64,000 nt of DNA, taken from positions 1,736,001-1,800,000 of the forward strand of contig NZ_JAGIOG010000001.1 of assembly GCF_017876595.1 (NCBI RefSeq). Reading direction: 5' to 3'. This document shows positions 26,408 to 37,577 of this stretch, in pieces. The position numbers and the translations under genes were made by a program. Below the pieces are notes generated by a model. It was not told where the DNA came from. It made no database searches and was given only the letters and a program-made list of their open reading frames with translations. Source of the stretch: Aeromicrobium fastidiosum (lineage in GTDB: Bacteria; Actinomycetota; Actinomycetes; Propionibacteriales; Nocardioidaceae). Each line of letters begins with the position of its first letter. The stretch's first letter is position 1.

Positions 26408-27647
26408 TCTGTTCGGGAACGAGCCGTTCTGGGTCGTCGCGCTCAAGGCGCTGCTGATCTTCGTCTTCCTGCTGCTCTATACGCTGTTCAACATCTGGTT
26501 CGAGCGGCGCGTCGTGGCCAAGATGCAGCACCGCATCGGCCCCAACGTCAACGGTCCGTTCGGCCTGCTGCAGAGCCTCGCCGACGGCGTCAAGCTGGCG
26601 CTCAAGGAGGACATCGTCGTCAAGGCGGCCGACAAGGCCGTCTACATCCTCGCGCCGATCCTGGCCGTCATCCCGTCGTTCCTGGCGTGGGCGGTCATCC
26701 CATTCGGCCCCGAGGTGCGCATCCCGTTCACCGACACCGTCACCCCGTTGCAGCTGACCGACCTGCCGGTCGCGGTGCTCTACGTCCTGGCCGTCACGTC
26801 GATCGGCGTCTACGGCATCGTGCTGGCGGGCTGGGCGTCCGGCTCGATCTACGCGCTGCTCGGCGGCCTGCGCTCCAGCGCCCAGGTCATCTCCTACGAG
26901 GTGGCGATGGGCCTGTCGTTCGTGTCGGTGTTCATGTACGCCGGCTCGATGTCGACGTCCGAGATCGTCGCCGCGCAGAGCGACATGTGGTACTTCATCC
27001 CGCTGTTCCCCTCGTTCGTCATCTACTGCATCGCGATGGTCGGCGAGACCAACCGTGCGCCGTTCGACCTCCCCGAGGCCGAGGGCGAGCTGGTCGGCGG
27101 GTTCCACACCGAGTACTCGTCGCTCAAGTTCGCGCTGTTCTTCCTGGCCGAGTACATCAACATGGTGACGGTGTCGGCGCTCGCGACGACCCTGTTCCTG
27201 GGCGGCTGGCGCGCCCCGTTCGGCATCGGGCAGATCAACGACGGCTACTTCAACACCGGCTACTGGCCCGTGCTGTGGTTCTTCGGCAAGACGCTCGCGT
27301 TCATCTTCATGTTCGTCTGGCTGCGCGGCACGCTGCCCCGCATGCGGTACGACCAGTTCATGACCTTCGGCTGGAAGATCCTGATCCCGATCTCCCTGGT
27401 CTGGATCGTCGCGGTCGCGTTCATCCGCAAGGCCAAGAGCGAGGACATGCTCGACCAAGGCGTCATCGTGCCCGTCGCGATCGTGTTCGGGGTGCTCGCC
27501 CTGCTGACCTTCCTCATCCCCGAGAAGAAGCAGGAGCCCGAGCCGGACGAGGTCGAGTTCGACGCCTTCGCCGGCGGCTACCCCGTCCCTCCGATGCCCG
27601 GCCAGCGCGCCGAGCACACCACCGACACCAGCGAGGTGAACTCATGA
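26400..27647 (+). CDS. nuoH: NADH-quinone oxidoreductase subunit H
   Basis: A 415-residue membrane subunit linking the Q-module to the proton pumps. Seen: [16 protein letters not shown] on the first loop, LKLALKED (quinone-site loop), the [25 protein letters not shown] acidic loop that surrounds the quinone channel, and eight to nine helices. The ~80-residue C-terminal tail ([17 protein letters not shown]...) is long and acidic, usual in actinobacteria. Overlaps nuoG by 8 nt and nuoI by 4 nt. Confidence 0.96.
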   Translation: MSDLFGNEPFWVVALKALLIFVFLLLYTLFNIWFERRVVAKMQHRIGPNVNGPFGLLQSLADGVKLALKEDIVVKAADKAVYILAPILAVIPSFLAWAVIPFGPEVRIPFTDTVTPLQLTDLPVAVLYVLAVTSIGVYGIVLAGWASGSIYALLGGLRSSAQVISYEVAMGLSFVSVFMYAGSMSTSEIVAAQSDMWYFIPLFPSFVIYCIAMVGETNRAPFDLPEAEGELVGGFHTEYSSLKFALFFLAEYINMVTVSALATTLFLGGWRAPFGIGQINDGYFNTGYWPVLWFFGKTLAFIFMFVWLRGTLPRMRYDQFMTFGWKILIPISLVWIVAVAFIRKAKSEDMLDQGVIVPVAIVFGVLALLTFLIPEKKQEPEPDEVEFDAFAGGYPVPPMPGQRAEHTTDTSEVNS

Positions 27648-28243
27648 CGAACCCGGTCAAGGAGACGCTCTGGGACCCCATCGCCGGCTTCGGCGTGACG
27701 TTCCGGACGATGTTCCGCAAGCCCGTCACCGAGCAGTACCCGTTCACCAAGGTGCCGACCGCGCCGCGCTTCCACGGCCGCCACCAGCTCAACCGCTGGC
27801 CCGACGGCCTCGAGAAGTGCATCGGCTGCGAGCTGTGCGCGTGGGCCTGCCCGGCCGATGCGATCTACGTCGAGGGCGCGTCCAACATCGACGACGCCGA
27901 CGGCTCCGGGCGCTTCAGCCCGGGGGAGCGGTACGGCCGCGTCTACCAGATCAACTACCTGCGCTGCATCCTGTGCGGGCTGTGCATCGAGGCGTGCCCG
28001 ACGCGTGCGCTGACCATGACCAACGAGTACGAGCTGGCCAACGACAACCGCGCCGACCTCATCTGGGAGAAGGGCGACCTGCTCGCCCCGCTGCTGCCGG
28101 GCATGGTCGAGCCGCCGCACGAGATGATGATCAGCGACGACCACCACGACTACTACCGCGGCAAGCAGCTGCCCATCGTCGCGGTGTCGGCGGGTTCGCC
28201 AGCCTCAACGGGCGAGACGACGGGCGTGGGGGGCGAGGAGTGA
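27644..28243 (+). CDS. nuoI: NADH-quinone oxidoreductase subunit I
   Basis: 199 residues. Ferredoxin-like subunit with clusters N6a/N6b: [12 protein letters not shown] (about 61-72) and [12 protein letters not shown] (about 107-118). The C-terminal ~45 residues are an actinobacterial extension; the part [13 protein letters not shown] is encoded by a degenerate relative of the TTTCGACAGGCTCA repeat (around 28194-28215, 17/22 matches). It overlaps nuoH and nuoJ. Confidence 0.96.
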   Translation: MTNPVKETLWDPIAGFGVTFRTMFRKPVTEQYPFTKVPTAPRFHGRHQLNRWPDGLEKCIGCELCAWACPADAIYVEGASNIDDADGSGRFSPGERYGRVYQINYLRCILCGLCIEACPTRALTMTNEYELANDNRADLIWEKGDLLAPLLPGMVEPPHEMMISDDHHDYYRGKQLPIVAVSAGSPASTGETTGVGGEE

Positions 28244-29019
28244 CGACCTTCTGGATCCTCGCGCCGATCATGGTGATCGCCGCGCTGGGACTCATCTTCG
28301 CCCGCAAGGCCGTGCACGCGGCGCTCGCGCTGGCCGTCGTCATGATCAGCCTCGCCGTCCTCTACGCCGCGCAGGGCGCACCCTTCCTGTTCGCGGTGCA
28401 GATCATCGTCTACACCGGCGCGATCATGATGCTGTTCCTGTTCGTCCTGATGCTCGTGGGCGTCGACACCTCGGAGTCGCTGCGCGAGACGATCGGCGGC
28501 CAGCGGCTCGCCGCGACCGCGGTCGGCCTGTCGTTCGGCATCGTCATGGTGACGGTCGTGGGCCAGGGCGTGTCATCCTCGGTCGTGGGGCTCAAGGACG
28601 CCAATGCCGGCGGCAACGTCGAGGGCCTCGCCGCCTTGATGTTCGGGCCCTACATCCTCGCGGTGCAGTTCACCGCGGCGCTGCTCATCACGGCGGTGCT
28701 CGGGGCCATGGTCATGGCGCACCACGAGAGCCTCGTGCCGAGGCGGACGCAGGCCGATCTGGCCCGTCAGCGCATGCGCGACTATGCCGAGTCGGGCGTC
28801 CACCCCGGCAACGCGCCCACCCCCGGCGTCTTCGCGCGGCACAACGCCGTCGACACCCCGGCCCTGCTGCCCGATGGCAGCCCGCTGGAGGCGTCGATTT
28901 CCGACAGCATCATCGGACGCGGGCAGGTGCGCGACGGCTACGACGAGGCGGTCGAGGAGATGACGCAGCAGCTCGAGGCGTCCGACGGCGAGCGCGACGA
29001 GGACGGTGACGGCAAGTGA
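28240..29019 (+). CDS. nuoJ: NADH-quinone oxidoreductase subunit J
   Basis: 259 residues. Five-helix membrane subunit; the third helix carries [21 protein letters not shown], the conserved pi-bulge region. A ~90-residue hydrophilic C-terminal tail ([19 protein letters not shown] ... [21 protein letters not shown]) exceeds the E. coli subunit (184) but is usual in high-GC Gram-positives. GTG 28240 overlaps the nuoI stop. Confidence 0.94.
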   Translation: MTTFWILAPIMVIAALGLIFARKAVHAALALAVVMISLAVLYAAQGAPFLFAVQIIVYTGAIMMLFLFVLMLVGVDTSESLRETIGGQRLAATAVGLSFGIVMVTVVGQGVSSSVVGLKDANAGGNVEGLAALMFGPYILAVQFTAALLITAVLGAMVMAHHESLVPRRTQADLARQRMRDYAESGVHPGNAPTPGVFARHNAVDTPALLPDGSPLEASISDSIIGRGQVRDGYDEAVEEMTQQLEASDGERDEDGDGK

Positions 29020-29309
29020 ACGAGTACATCACCCTGTCGATGATCCTGTTCACGATCGGAGCCGTCGGCGTCCTCGTGCGGCGCAACGCGATCATCGTGT
29101 TCATGTGCGTCGAGCTGATGCTCAACGCCACCAACCTGGCGTTCGTGAGCTTCTCGCGCCAGCACGGCAACCTCGACGGCCAGCTCGCCGCCTTCTTCGT
29201 GATGGTCGTGGCCGCCGCCGAGGTCGTCATCGGCCTGTCCATCATCATCTCCATCTACCGCGCGCGACGGACGACCTCGGTCGACGACGCGAGCCTGCTG
29301 AAGTCCTAG
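29016..29309 (+). CDS. nuoK: NADH-quinone oxidoreductase subunit K
   Basis: 97 residues, three helices. The proton-channel glutamates are present: [16 protein letters not shown] (second helix) and [19 protein letters not shown] (third helix). GTG 29016 overlaps the nuoJ stop by 4 nt. Confidence 0.96.
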   Translation: MNEYITLSMILFTIGAVGVLVRRNAIIVFMCVELMLNATNLAFVSFSRQHGNLDGQLAAFFVMVVAAAEVVIGLSIIISIYRARRTTSVDDASLLKS

Positions 29310-29322
29310 GAGCGCCGAGACC

Positions 29323-31215
29323 GTGTTCGATCTTCAGTGGCTGCTCATCGCCATTCCCCTCGCCTCCGGTGCCCTGCTGCTCATCTGGGGCAAGGAGTCC
29401 GACCGTTTCGGCCACCTCATCGGCACCGCGGCGTCCGCGGCCTCGTTCGTGCTCGGCGTGGTGCTGTTCGTCGCCCTGCTGGGTGACGCCGCCGACGACC
29501 GGTCGCACGCCACGTCGCTGTTCACCTGGATCGACGCCGGCACGTTCCACGTCGAGATGAGCTTCGTGTACGACCAGCTGTCGGCGCTGTTCGTCCTGCT
29601 CATCACGGGCGTCGGCACGCTGATCCACGTCTACTCGATCGGCTACATGGAGCACGACGAGCGGCGACGCCGGTTCTTCGCGTTCCTCAACCTGTTCATC
29701 GCCGCGATGCTGACGCTGGTGCTGGCCGGCGACTACCTCGTGCTGTTCCTCGGCTGGGAGGGCGTCGGCCTGGCCTCGTACCTGCTGATCGGCTTCTGGC
29801 AGCACAAGCCCAGCGCCGCTGCTGCCGCCAAGAAGGCCTTCGTCGTCAACCGGGTCGGCGACATCGGCATGGCCCTGGCGATCATGCTGATGTTCGCCCA
29901 GTTCGGCACCTCGGCGATCGCGGCGGTCAACGCCGCAGCGCCCGGTGCCACCGACGCCGTCACGACCTCACTGGGCCTGCTGCTCCTGCTCGGCGCGTGC
30001 GGCAAGTCGGCGCAGGTGCCCCTGCAGAGCTGGCTGCTCGACGCGATGGAGGGCCCCACCCCGGTGTCGGCCCTGATCCACGCGGCCACGATGGTCACCG
30101 CCGGCGTCTACCTCGTGGTGCGCAGCAACGCGATCTTCGACGCCTCCGAGGTGGCCCGCACCGCGGTCATGATCGTCGGTCTCGTGACGCTGCTCGCGGG
30201 TGCCTGGATCGGTTGCGCGAAGGACGACATCAAGAAGGCGCTGGCCGGCTCGACGATGAGCCAGATCGGCTACATGATGCTCGCCGCGGGACTCGGCCCC
30301 GCCGGCTACGCGTTCGCGATCTTCCACCTCATCACGCACGGCTTCTTCAAGGCCAACATGTTCCTCGGTGCCGGGTCGGTCATGCACGGCATGACTGGGC
30401 CCGACGGTGAGGGCGACGTCGACATGCGGCACTACGGCGGCTTGCGCACGATGATGCCGGTCACGTTCGCGACGTTCGCCCTCGGCTATCTAGCGATCAT
30501 CGGCTTCCCGGGGTTCTCCGGCTTCTGGTCCAAGGACAAGATCATCGAGACCGCGTTCGGCGAGAACCTCTGGGTGGGGCTGGGTGCCCTGCTGGGTGCC
30601 GGCGTCACGGCGTTCTACATGACGCGCCTCATGATGATGACGTTCTTCGGCGAGCAGCGCTGGAAGGACGACATCCATCCGCATGAGTCCCCGAGGGTCA
30701 TGACCTGGCCGCTCATCGCGCTCGGAGCGCTGTCGCTGCTGGGCGGCGTGCTGCTGATCGGCGACTGGATCGTCGAGTGGCTCGAGCCCGTCGTCGGCCA
30801 CGGCGAGCACCACGAGCTGACGATCCCGGCCATCGCGTTGACCGTCATCATCACGCTCGTCGCCGCCTCGGGCGTCGCGCTGGGCTACATCACGTACGGC
30901 ACGAGGCCCATCGCGGCCGAGACACCGGCCGACAGCTCGGTGTCGGTCCTCGCCCGCGTCGGCCGCCACGAGCTGTACGGCAACGAGATCAACGACGCCG
31001 TCGTCGTCCGTCCGACCCGTCACCTGACCCGCTTCCTGGTCTGGTTCGACGGCAAGGGCATCGACGGCTTCGTCACCGGCCTGGCCGACCGCCTCGGCGA
31101 CACCTCGCAGTTCCTGCGCAAGCCGCAGACCGGCTTCGTCCGTTCCTATGCCCTCACGATGTTCGCTGGCGTGGCCATCGTCGTCCTGTGCCTCCTGGCG
31201 GTGACCCTCGCATGA
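29323..31215 (+). CDS. nuoL: NADH-quinone oxidoreductase subunit L
   Basis: 630 residues. Antiporter-like distal pump. Key residues: Glu in [19 protein letters not shown], Lys in [31 protein letters not shown], the His-rich [23 protein letters not shown], and [15 protein letters not shown]. The C-terminal lateral helix region ([23 protein letters not shown]) and final helix are present. GTG 29323 has AGGAG about 10 nt upstream; ATGA overlap with nuoM. Confidence 0.96.
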   Translation: MFDLQWLLIAIPLASGALLLIWGKESDRFGHLIGTAASAASFVLGVVLFVALLGDAADDRSHATSLFTWIDAGTFHVEMSFVYDQLSALFVLLITGVGTLIHVYSIGYMEHDERRRRFFAFLNLFIAAMLTLVLAGDYLVLFLGWEGVGLASYLLIGFWQHKPSAAAAAKKAFVVNRVGDIGMALAIMLMFAQFGTSAIAAVNAAAPGATDAVTTSLGLLLLLGACGKSAQVPLQSWLLDAMEGPTPVSALIHAATMVTAGVYLVVRSNAIFDASEVARTAVMIVGLVTLLAGAWIGCAKDDIKKALAGSTMSQIGYMMLAAGLGPAGYAFAIFHLITHGFFKANMFLGAGSVMHGMTGPDGEGDVDMRHYGGLRTMMPVTFATFALGYLAIIGFPGFSGFWSKDKIIETAFGENLWVGLGALLGAGVTAFYMTRLMMMTFFGEQRWKDDIHPHESPRVMTWPLIALGALSLLGGVLLIGDWIVEWLEPVVGHGEHHELTIPAIALTVIITLVAASGVALGYITYGTRPIAAETPADSSVSVLARVGRHELYGNEINDAVVVRPTRHLTRFLVWFDGKGIDGFVTGLADRLGDTSQFLRKPQTGFVRSYALTMFAGVAIVVLCLLAVTLA

Positions 31216-32765
31216 TCCTCTCGATCCTCGCCGCGACCCCGATCGTGGGCGCCCTCGTGCTCGCGCTGATGCCGCGCGGCGCGACCCACAGCTCTCACCT
31301 GCAGGCCAAGGCCGTCGCCCTCGGCGTCTCGCTCGTCACGCTGGTGCTGTCGCTGGTCGTGCTGGCCCGCTACGAGCCCACCCGGGGCGGCTACCAGCTC
31401 ACCGAGGAGCACACCTGGATCCAGGCCTTCGGCGCCCACTACTCGATCGGCGTGAACGGCATCGCGATCACGCTGGTGCTGCTGACGACGATCCTGGTGC
31501 CGATCGTCGTCCTCGCCTCGTTCGACGACCGCCTGCCCGACCCGAAGGGCACCAACGCCTACTTCGCGTGGATGCTGGCCGTCGAGGGGCTCGCGCTCGG
31601 TGCCTTCATGGCCACGGACGCGTTCTTGTTCTACGTCCTGTTCGAGGCGACGCTGATCCCGCTGTACTTCCTGATCGGCAGCTTCGGCGGACCCGGTCGG
31701 TCGTACGCGGCGGTCAAGTTCCTGATCTACAACCTGGTCGGCGGCCTGCTGATGCTCGCCGCGATCGTCGGGCTGTACGTCGTCAGCTCACGCCAGGGCG
31801 ATGCGTCCTACCTGCTGAGCGATCTCAAGAACCTCGACATGGGCCAGAACACCGAGCGCCTCCTGTTCCTCGGCTTCATGGCCGCGTTCGCGATCAAGGC
31901 ACCGCTGTGGCCGCTGCACACGTGGCTGCCCGATGCCGCCAAGGAGGCGACGCCCGGCACGGCGGTGCTGATGGTCAGCGTCGTCGACAAGATCGGCACG
32001 TTCGGCATGATCACGTGGTGCCTCAACCTGTTCCCCGAGGCTGCCGACTGGGCGAGCCCCGTCATCATCACGCTCGCGGTCATCAGCATCGTCTACGGTG
32101 CCCTGCTCGCGATCGGGCAGGACGACATCCGCCGGCTCATCGCGTTCACCTCGGTGTCGCACTTCGGCTTCATCATCCTCGGCATCTTCGCGTTCACGTC
32201 GACGTCGATGGCCGGCTCGACGCTCTACATGTTCAACCACGGACTCTCGACCGCGGCGCTGTTCCTCGTCACCGGCATCATGGTGTCGCGGCGCGGATCG
32301 GCGAAGATCTCCGACTTCGGCGGCGTCCAGAAGATCGCGCCGATCCTGTCGGGCGTCCTGCTGCTCGCAGGCCTGTCGAGCCTCTCGCTGCCCGGCCTCG
32401 CGCCGTTCGTGTCGGAGTTCCTGGTGCTGGCCGGCACATTCACCGTGTCGATCCCGGCCGCGGCCGTCGCGACGCTCGGCATCGTCCTCGCGGCGCTCTA
32501 CATCCTGATCATGTACCAGCGCACCATGACCGGTCCGCTGGCTCCCGGGGCCGAGGGCGTCACCGACCTGCAGCCGCGCGAGATCGCAGCACTGACCCCG
32601 GCGATCATGCTGATCATCGGGCTCGGCTTCTTCCCGCAGCCCGTGCTGAACGCGATCAACCCGGCCGTCGACACCGTCGTCAGCCACCTCGGCAAGAGCG
32701 ATCCGGTGCCGAAGACGCCCACGCCGATCTCTGCGCAGACCACGGACGAAGGAGGCCACGAATGA
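31212..32765 (+). CDS. nuoM: NADH-quinone oxidoreductase subunit M
   Basis: 517 residues. Second antiporter-like pump. Glu in [17 protein letters not shown], Lys in [28 protein letters not shown], and [15 protein letters not shown] / [18 protein letters not shown] are canonical. The C-terminus has a polar ~30-residue tail. Overlaps nuoL and nuoN by 4 nt each. Confidence 0.96.
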   Translation: MILSILAATPIVGALVLALMPRGATHSSHLQAKAVALGVSLVTLVLSLVVLARYEPTRGGYQLTEEHTWIQAFGAHYSIGVNGIAITLVLLTTILVPIVVLASFDDRLPDPKGTNAYFAWMLAVEGLALGAFMATDAFLFYVLFEATLIPLYFLIGSFGGPGRSYAAVKFLIYNLVGGLLMLAAIVGLYVVSSRQGDASYLLSDLKNLDMGQNTERLLFLGFMAAFAIKAPLWPLHTWLPDAAKEATPGTAVLMVSVVDKIGTFGMITWCLNLFPEAADWASPVIITLAVISIVYGALLAIGQDDIRRLIAFTSVSHFGFIILGIFAFTSTSMAGSTLYMFNHGLSTAALFLVTGIMVSRRGSAKISDFGGVQKIAPILSGVLLLAGLSSLSLPGLAPFVSEFLVLAGTFTVSIPAAAVATLGIVLAALYILIMYQRTMTGPLAPGAEGVTDLQPREIAALTPAIMLIIGLGFFPQPVLNAINPAVDTVVSHLGKSDPVPKTPTPISAQTTDEGGHE

Positions 32766-34399
32766 GCACGCTCCTGTCGAGCACCTCGCTCGCGTCGGCC
32801 ACCGACCTGCCGCCGATCCCCGCCGCCGACATCGAGTACTCGCTGATCGCGCCCCTGCTGATCATCGCCGGAGCCGCGATCGTGGGCGTGCTCGTCGAGG
32901 CGTTCTGGCCGCGGGCCACCCGCTTCACCGCCCAGGCGGTGCTGGCCTGCCTCGCGATCGTCGCGGCGCTGGCCGACACGGTCTGGGTCTACACCGATCT
33001 CGACCGCGTCGAGGCGAGCCTGCAGGCGCGCGGCCAGGTGGCCGCCGAGGGCGCGCTGTCGGTCGACGGCCCGGGCGTCTTCACATGGGGCATCCTGCTG
33101 GTGTTCGGGCTGCTCAGCATGCTGCTGTTCGCCGAGCGACGTCTCGAGGGCGGGCTGAGCCAGTTCACCGGACGCGCTGCCGACGCACCCGGCTCGGCCG
33201 CCGAGGCCGACGCCGTCCGTCGTCGCCTCGAGCACAGCGAGGTGTTCCCGCTCGCGCTGTTCGCGCTGGTCGGCATGATGCTGTTCGCGACCGCCAACGA
33301 CCTGCTGACGATGTTCGTCGCGCTCGAGGTGCTGAGCCTGCCGCTCTACATCCTGTGCGGGCTCGCCCGACGTCGCCGGCTGCTGAGCCAGGAGGCGGCG
33401 CTCAAGTACTTCCTGCTCGGGGCGTTCTCGTCGGTGTTCTTCCTGTACGGCGTCGCGCTGGCCTACGGCTACTCCGGCAGCTTCGAGCTGTCGGCGATCG
33501 ACACCGCCGTCACCAACCGCACCGGCAGCGAGACGATGCTCCTCGCGGCGACCGCGCTGATGGCGGTGGGCCTGCTGTTCAAGATCGGTGCCGCGCCGTT
33601 CCACACCTGGACGCCCGACGTCTACCAGGGCGCGCCGACCCCCGTCACGGCATTCATGGCCGCCGGCACCAAGGCGGCGGCGTTCCTCGCCCTGCTGCGG
33701 GTCTTCTACGTCGCCTTCGGTGGTTCGCAGTGGGACTGGCGGCCGACGATCGTGGCGATCGCGATCATCACGATGTTCCTGGGCGCCGTCGTCTCGATCT
33801 CGCAGACCGACGTCAAGCGGATGCTCGCGTACTCGTCGATCGCCCACGCGGGCTTCCTGCTGGTCGGCTTCGTCGGCGTCTACGCGGGCGTCGCCGGGTC
33901 GGACCGCGTCACGTCCGTCTCGAGCGTCCTGTTCTACCTCGCGGTCTACGGCCTGTCGTCGATCGGCGCGTTCGCGGTCGTGACGCTCGTGCGCGACTCC
34001 GGCGGCGAGACGACCCACCTGTCGAAGTGGGCCGGACTCGGTCGGACGTCACCGCTGCTCGCCGGTGCGTTCGCGATTTTCATGCTGTCGTTCGCTGGCA
34101 TCCCGCTGACGGGCGGCTTCATCGGCAAGTGGGGCGTCTTCAGCGCCGCATACTCCGGCGGGTTCTGGTGGCTCGTGGTCGTCGGCGTGCTGGTCAGCGC
34201 CCTCGCGGCGTACTTCTACGTGCGGGTCATCGTGCTGATGTTCTTCACCGACCCGGTCGGCGACGGCCCGACGGTTGCCGTCCCCAGCCTGCTGACTACC
34301 GTGGTGATCGTCGTCGCTGTGGTGGGTACGGTCGGACTCGGTATCATTCCGGGACCGGTGCTGGATCTCGCACAGCATGCGGGCGCGTTCGTGCGCTGA
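32762..34399 (+). CDS. nuoN: NADH-quinone oxidoreductase subunit N
   Basis: 545 residues. Third antiporter-like pump. Glu in FVALEVLSLPLYILCGLARRR and Lys in LLFKIGAAPFHTWTPDVYQGAPTPVTAFMAAGTKAAAF are conserved, with YSSIAHAGFLLVGFV. A charged loop (RRLEGGLSQFTGRAADAPGSAAEADAVRRRLEHS) between early helices is an actinobacterial insertion. It ends the nuo set; the polyprenyl synthase starts 34 nt later. Confidence 0.95.
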   Translation: MSTLLSSTSLASATDLPPIPAADIEYSLIAPLLIIAGAAIVGVLVEAFWPRATRFTAQAVLACLAIVAALADTVWVYTDLDRVEASLQARGQVAAEGALSVDGPGVFTWGILLVFGLLSMLLFAERRLEGGLSQFTGRAADAPGSAAEADAVRRRLEHSEVFPLALFALVGMMLFATANDLLTMFVALEVLSLPLYILCGLARRRRLLSQEAALKYFLLGAFSSVFFLYGVALAYGYSGSFELSAIDTAVTNRTGSETMLLAATALMAVGLLFKIGAAPFHTWTPDVYQGAPTPVTAFMAAGTKAAAFLALLRVFYVAFGGSQWDWRPTIVAIAIITMFLGAVVSISQTDVKRMLAYSSIAHAGFLLVGFVGVYAGVAGSDRVTSVSSVLFYLAVYGLSSIGAFAVVTLVRDSGGETTHLSKWAGLGRTSPLLAGAFAIFMLSFAGIPLTGGFIGKWGVFSAAYSGGFWWLVVVGVLVSALAAYFYVRVIVLMFFTDPVGDGPTVAVPSLLTTVVIVVAVVGTVGLGIIPGPVLDLAQHAGAFVR

Positions 34400-34433
34400 A
34401 CCACTTGCGAGTTCCACCGGCTAGGAGATCTGC

Positions 34434-35423
34434 GTGTCCACTCTGGGTGTCTCGTTCACCGACGCAGCCCTCGAGGCGCGGGTGTCCGCCGGGGTCGACG
34501 AGGTCGAACGGCAGCTCGTGGCGGCCGTCGACAGCCCGTCGCGGCTCGTCGCCGAGGCCGCGGCGCACCTGCTCAACGCCGGCGGCAAGCGGTTCCGGCC
34601 CCTGCTGGTCATGCTGGCCGCGGAGTTCGGCGATCCCAGCCGTCCAGAGGTGGCCAACTCAGCCGTCGTGGTCGAGCTGACCCACCTCGCGACGCTGTAC
34701 CACGACGACGTCATGGACGAGGCCGACATCCGCCGCGGGGCGCCCAGCGCCAACTCGCGCTGGGGCAACTCGGTCGCGATCCTGGTCGGCGACTTCCTGT
34801 TCGCGCAGGCGTCCGACCTGGTCTCCGACCTCGGCCCCGATGCCGTCCGTATCCAGGCCCGCACGTTCTCACGCCTCGTGCAGGGACAGATCCGCGAGAC
34901 GATCGGACCCGACGAGACCGAGGACGCCCTCGCGCACTACCTCGGGGTGGTCGCCGACAAGACCGGCTCGCTGATCGCGACGGCCGCCCGGTTCGGTGCC
35001 ATGATGGCCGGCGCGAGCGACGACGTCCAGGAGACGCTCACCGAGTTCGGCGAGCGCATCGGTGCGGCGTTCCAGCTGGCCGATGACGTCATCGACGTCG
35101 CCAGCGAGACGGGCGATTCGGGCAAGACGCCCGGCACCGACCTGCGCGAGGGCGTCCCCACCCTGCCGACGCTCATCGCGCTGCGCTCCACCGACGACGC
35201 CAGCGCGCGGCTGCGCGAGCTGCTGTCGAAGCCGCTGACCGACGACGCCGAGCACGCCGAGGCGCTCGCGCTGCTGCGCGTCCACCCGGCGATCGCCGAG
35301 GCGCGGTCGTACGTGCAGGCCGAGGCCGACGCGGCCGGCGTCCTGCTGGCCAAGCTGCCCGACTCCCCGGCGCGCGCGGCCCTGCAGGAGCTCTGCGACA
35401 CCGTCGCGACCCGCCTCGGCTAA
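34434..35423 (+). CDS. Polyprenyl (probably hepta/octaprenyl) diphosphate synthase
   Basis: 329 residues of the trans-isoprenyl diphosphate synthase family. First aspartate-rich motif LYHDDVMDEADIRRG (about 83-97), second LADDVIDVASETGDSGKTPGTDLREG. Small residues precede the first DDxxD, consistent with a long-chain product. It makes the side chain that MenA attaches. The GTG start has TAGGAG 7 nt upstream. It lies 34 nt after nuoN, probably on the same transcript, so quinone tail synthesis and complex I could be co-regulated. Confidence 0.92.
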   Translation: MSTLGVSFTDAALEARVSAGVDEVERQLVAAVDSPSRLVAEAAAHLLNAGGKRFRPLLVMLAAEFGDPSRPEVANSAVVVELTHLATLYHDDVMDEADIRRGAPSANSRWGNSVAILVGDFLFAQASDLVSDLGPDAVRIQARTFSRLVQGQIRETIGPDETEDALAHYLGVVADKTGSLIATAARFGAMMAGASDDVQETLTEFGERIGAAFQLADDVIDVASETGDSGKTPGTDLREGVPTLPTLIALRSTDDASARLRELLSKPLTDDAEHAEALALLRVHPAIAEARSYVQAEADAAGVLLAKLPDSPARAALQELCDTVATRLG

Positions 35424-35446
35424 AGCGCGCGGCTGATCCGCTGGGG

Positions 35447-35474
35447 GCACCTCCCGCTTGCGGGGGAGTGGTGC
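35447..35474. terminator. Hairpin terminator between the polyprenyl synthase and beta-helix genes
   Basis: GCACCTCCCGC and GCGGGGGA...GGTGC pair around a TT turn with a small internal bulge. It lies between convergent genes and would close the nuo/polyprenyl transcript. The gap 35424-35555 holds no gene. Confidence 0.6.
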
Positions 35475-35555
35475 GGACTGGACGATCTGGGACGGCGTGT
35501 CTGTCCACTGCGCAGCACTCGGGGCCCGGAATGCACCACTCGCGAGGCAGTCGGG

Positions 35556-37577
35556 CTACGCCTGCGTGCGCTGTTCGTGTTGCCTGAGCCAGCGCTCCAC
35601 GACGGCGACCGGCACCTGCAGGGTGCGGGCGACGTGGATGGGCGACTTGCCGCCCTGCAGCACGGCGTGGATCGCGAGGTCCTCGGCCGAGGCGAACTGC
35701 CCCATCGCCCCGCGGGTGACGAGGCGGTCGGTGCGGGTGACCTCCTCGGGGGGTGGGGGCGGGGGCGGGATGGTCGCGGGCCTCGTCTCGACAGGTGCCG
35801 TGGCTGACGCGGCGGCCGGTGCGAGGACGGGGTCGAGGACGATCGCGGGGGCGACGGGCGTCCCGCGGCGGCGCGCCTTCGCCATCGCGATGACGGTCTC
35901 CTCGGTCAGCCGTCGGAGATCGCGGTGCATGCGATGGCGACGCAGGATGAACGTGACGCCGATCGCCGGTACCAGCAGGATCGCGACCCACAGCGGGGCG
36001 AATGGGTTGTGCTCGACCCACTCCAGGACGCGGTGCGTCGTCCGCCATCCGGTGGTGGTGTTGTCGGCGACCGTCACTGTGCCGGACGCCTCGGGCACCG
36101 CGAAGGCGTCGGGTCCCTCGCCGACCACGGTGTTGCCGCGGATCGTGCCGGCAGCCCTCGCGCCGGCAACGGAGACCGCGATGCCTCGTCCGACGGTGAT
36201 CTCGTTGTCGACGACCTCGACCTGTGAGGAGGTCACGTCGACGCCCGAGGTCGTGCCCACGAGCGTGCTGCGGCGGAGGACGACGCCGCGCGCGCCGTCG
36301 TCGACCTGCACGACGGGTCCCCGCCCCGAGGTCAGCGAGCTGTCGCGCACCACGGTGCTGGTCGAGCGTCCGACGAGGCGCAGTGGTCGCCGGTCCTGCG
36401 TGACCGTCAGCCCGTCGAGCGCGACCTCGTCGGTGCCCGAGACCTGCACGCCGCCGGAGGCGTTGCCGCTGACGGTCGTGCGCGACACCGTCAGCCCCGT
36501 CGCGCTGTCCACCCCGTAGCCGAGTGCGTTGGGGCCGCTCGCGCGCGGGCGGCCGTCGATCGTGATCCCGTAGCCGGCACTGCCGGTCAGGCGGGCGTCG
36601 ACGATCCGCAGCTTGCTGCTGTGGTCGTGGGCCCGCAGTCCGTTGAGGCCCGCGCCGTCGACCGTGACGGCCGTGAGCCGCGCCCCCGTCGACCGGTCGA
36701 GCTCGATGCCGTCCCGGTCGGTGCCCGTGATGGACGTGCGGGCGACCGACACGCCCTTGGTGCCGTAGAGGTACAGGCCGATGTGGTCGTCGGCGATCCG
36801 GCTGTCGCGGACGCGCGCCCGGCCGGGGTCGAATGTCGTGCCGGTCACGGCCGTGCCGCCGGTACGTCCGCTCCAGAACCCCAGGTGGGTGAGCACCGTG
36901 TCGCGGAGGTCGAGCCGTCCCGAGTGGGCCCGCAGGTAGCCGCGACCGTCCGTGACGTCGGTGTCGCCCGTGCCGGCCACGGTGTCCCAGCCCTCGACCG
37001 TCAAGGGCTTGCTCGTCGATCCCCGCAGCGACAGGGAGCCGCCCCACGCGACGATGCTCGCGAACGAGTCGTCGGCACCGCCGAGGCGCAGGGTCAGGCC
37101 GGGGCGGTGGATCTCCAGCCTGGCACCCGTGCGGACGACGACCGACTGGTCGAGCGTGACGACCGACGGGCTCGTGCGCGTCGCGGCACCCAGCGTCACG
37201 AGGTCGTCCAGGCCGTAGGCACCACCCACGTCGCGGCGGTCGAGCACGACCGTCCGCACCCCGCCGCTCGTGCTGGTGCCGAGCGAGACGGCCTTCCAGA
37301 TGCGGGCGTCCTCGTCCTCCACCAGCTGCGCCTGCGCGATGTCGCCCGCGGCAGGTGCGGATGCGTCGGGCAGTGCCCTCGCCGACGGTGCGGCCGCGGC
37401 AGGACGGTCTGGGCGGTTCGGGGCGTCATCGGTCCGGTCGGCACCGAGGGCGATGCCGACGACCGCCGCGGCGATCAGCACGGCGACTCCGGCGAATGCC
37501 GCGATGCGCCGTCGGCGGCTCACGGTCGTGCCGCGCTCCTCGTCGGTCAGGCCGGGCGACGGCAACTCGTCGCTCAT
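35556..37577 (-). CDS. Membrane-spanning right-handed beta-helix protein with cytoplasmic HTH-like tail
   Basis: 673 residues. A short cytoplasmic N-terminus is followed by a helix (about 25-45, AFAGVAVLIAAAVVGIAL), then ~450 extracytoplasmic residues of repeated short strands with Asn/Asp turns (VVRDSSLTSG, VALDGLTVTQD, VEVVDNEITVG) typical of CASH/NosD parallel beta-helices. A second helix near 525-547 (FAPLWVAILLVPAIGVTFIL) leads to a cytoplasmic tail with a Pro run and a terminal helix-turn-helix-like segment (about 632-668: VARTLQVPVAVVERWLR). It overlaps the GT2 gene by 4 nt. Beta-helices of this kind bind, epimerise or cleave polysaccharides (AlgG is one example); the activity here is unknown. 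Confidence 0.75.
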   Translation of the reverse strand: MSDELPSPGLTDEERGTTVSRRRRIAAFAGVAVLIAAAVVGIALGADRTDDAPNRPDRPAAAAPSARALPDASAPAAGDIAQAQLVEDEDARIWKAVSLGTSTSGGVRTVVLDRRDVGGAYGLDDLVTLGAATRTSPSVVTLDQSVVVRTGARLEIHRPGLTLRLGGADDSFASIVAWGGSLSLRGSTSKPLTVEGWDTVAGTGDTDVTDGRGYLRAHSGRLDLRDTVLTHLGFWSGRTGGTAVTGTTFDPGRARVRDSRIADDHIGLYLYGTKGVSVARTSITGTDRDGIELDRSTGARLTAVTVDGAGLNGLRAHDHSSKLRIVDARLTGSAGYGITIDGRPRASGPNALGYGVDSATGLTVSRTTVSGNASGGVQVSGTDEVALDGLTVTQDRRPLRLVGRSTSTVVRDSSLTSGRGPVVQVDDGARGVVLRRSTLVGTTSGVDVTSSQVEVVDNEITVGRGIAVSVAGARAAGTIRGNTVVGEGPDAFAVPEASGTVTVADNTTTGWRTTHRVLEWVEHNPFAPLWVAILLVPAIGVTFILRRHRMHRDLRRLTEETVIAMAKARRRGTPVAPAIVLDPVLAPAAASATAPVETRPATIPPPPPPPEEVTRTDRLVTRGAMGQFASAEDLAIHAVLQGGKSPIHVARTLQVPVAVVERWLRQHEQRTQA

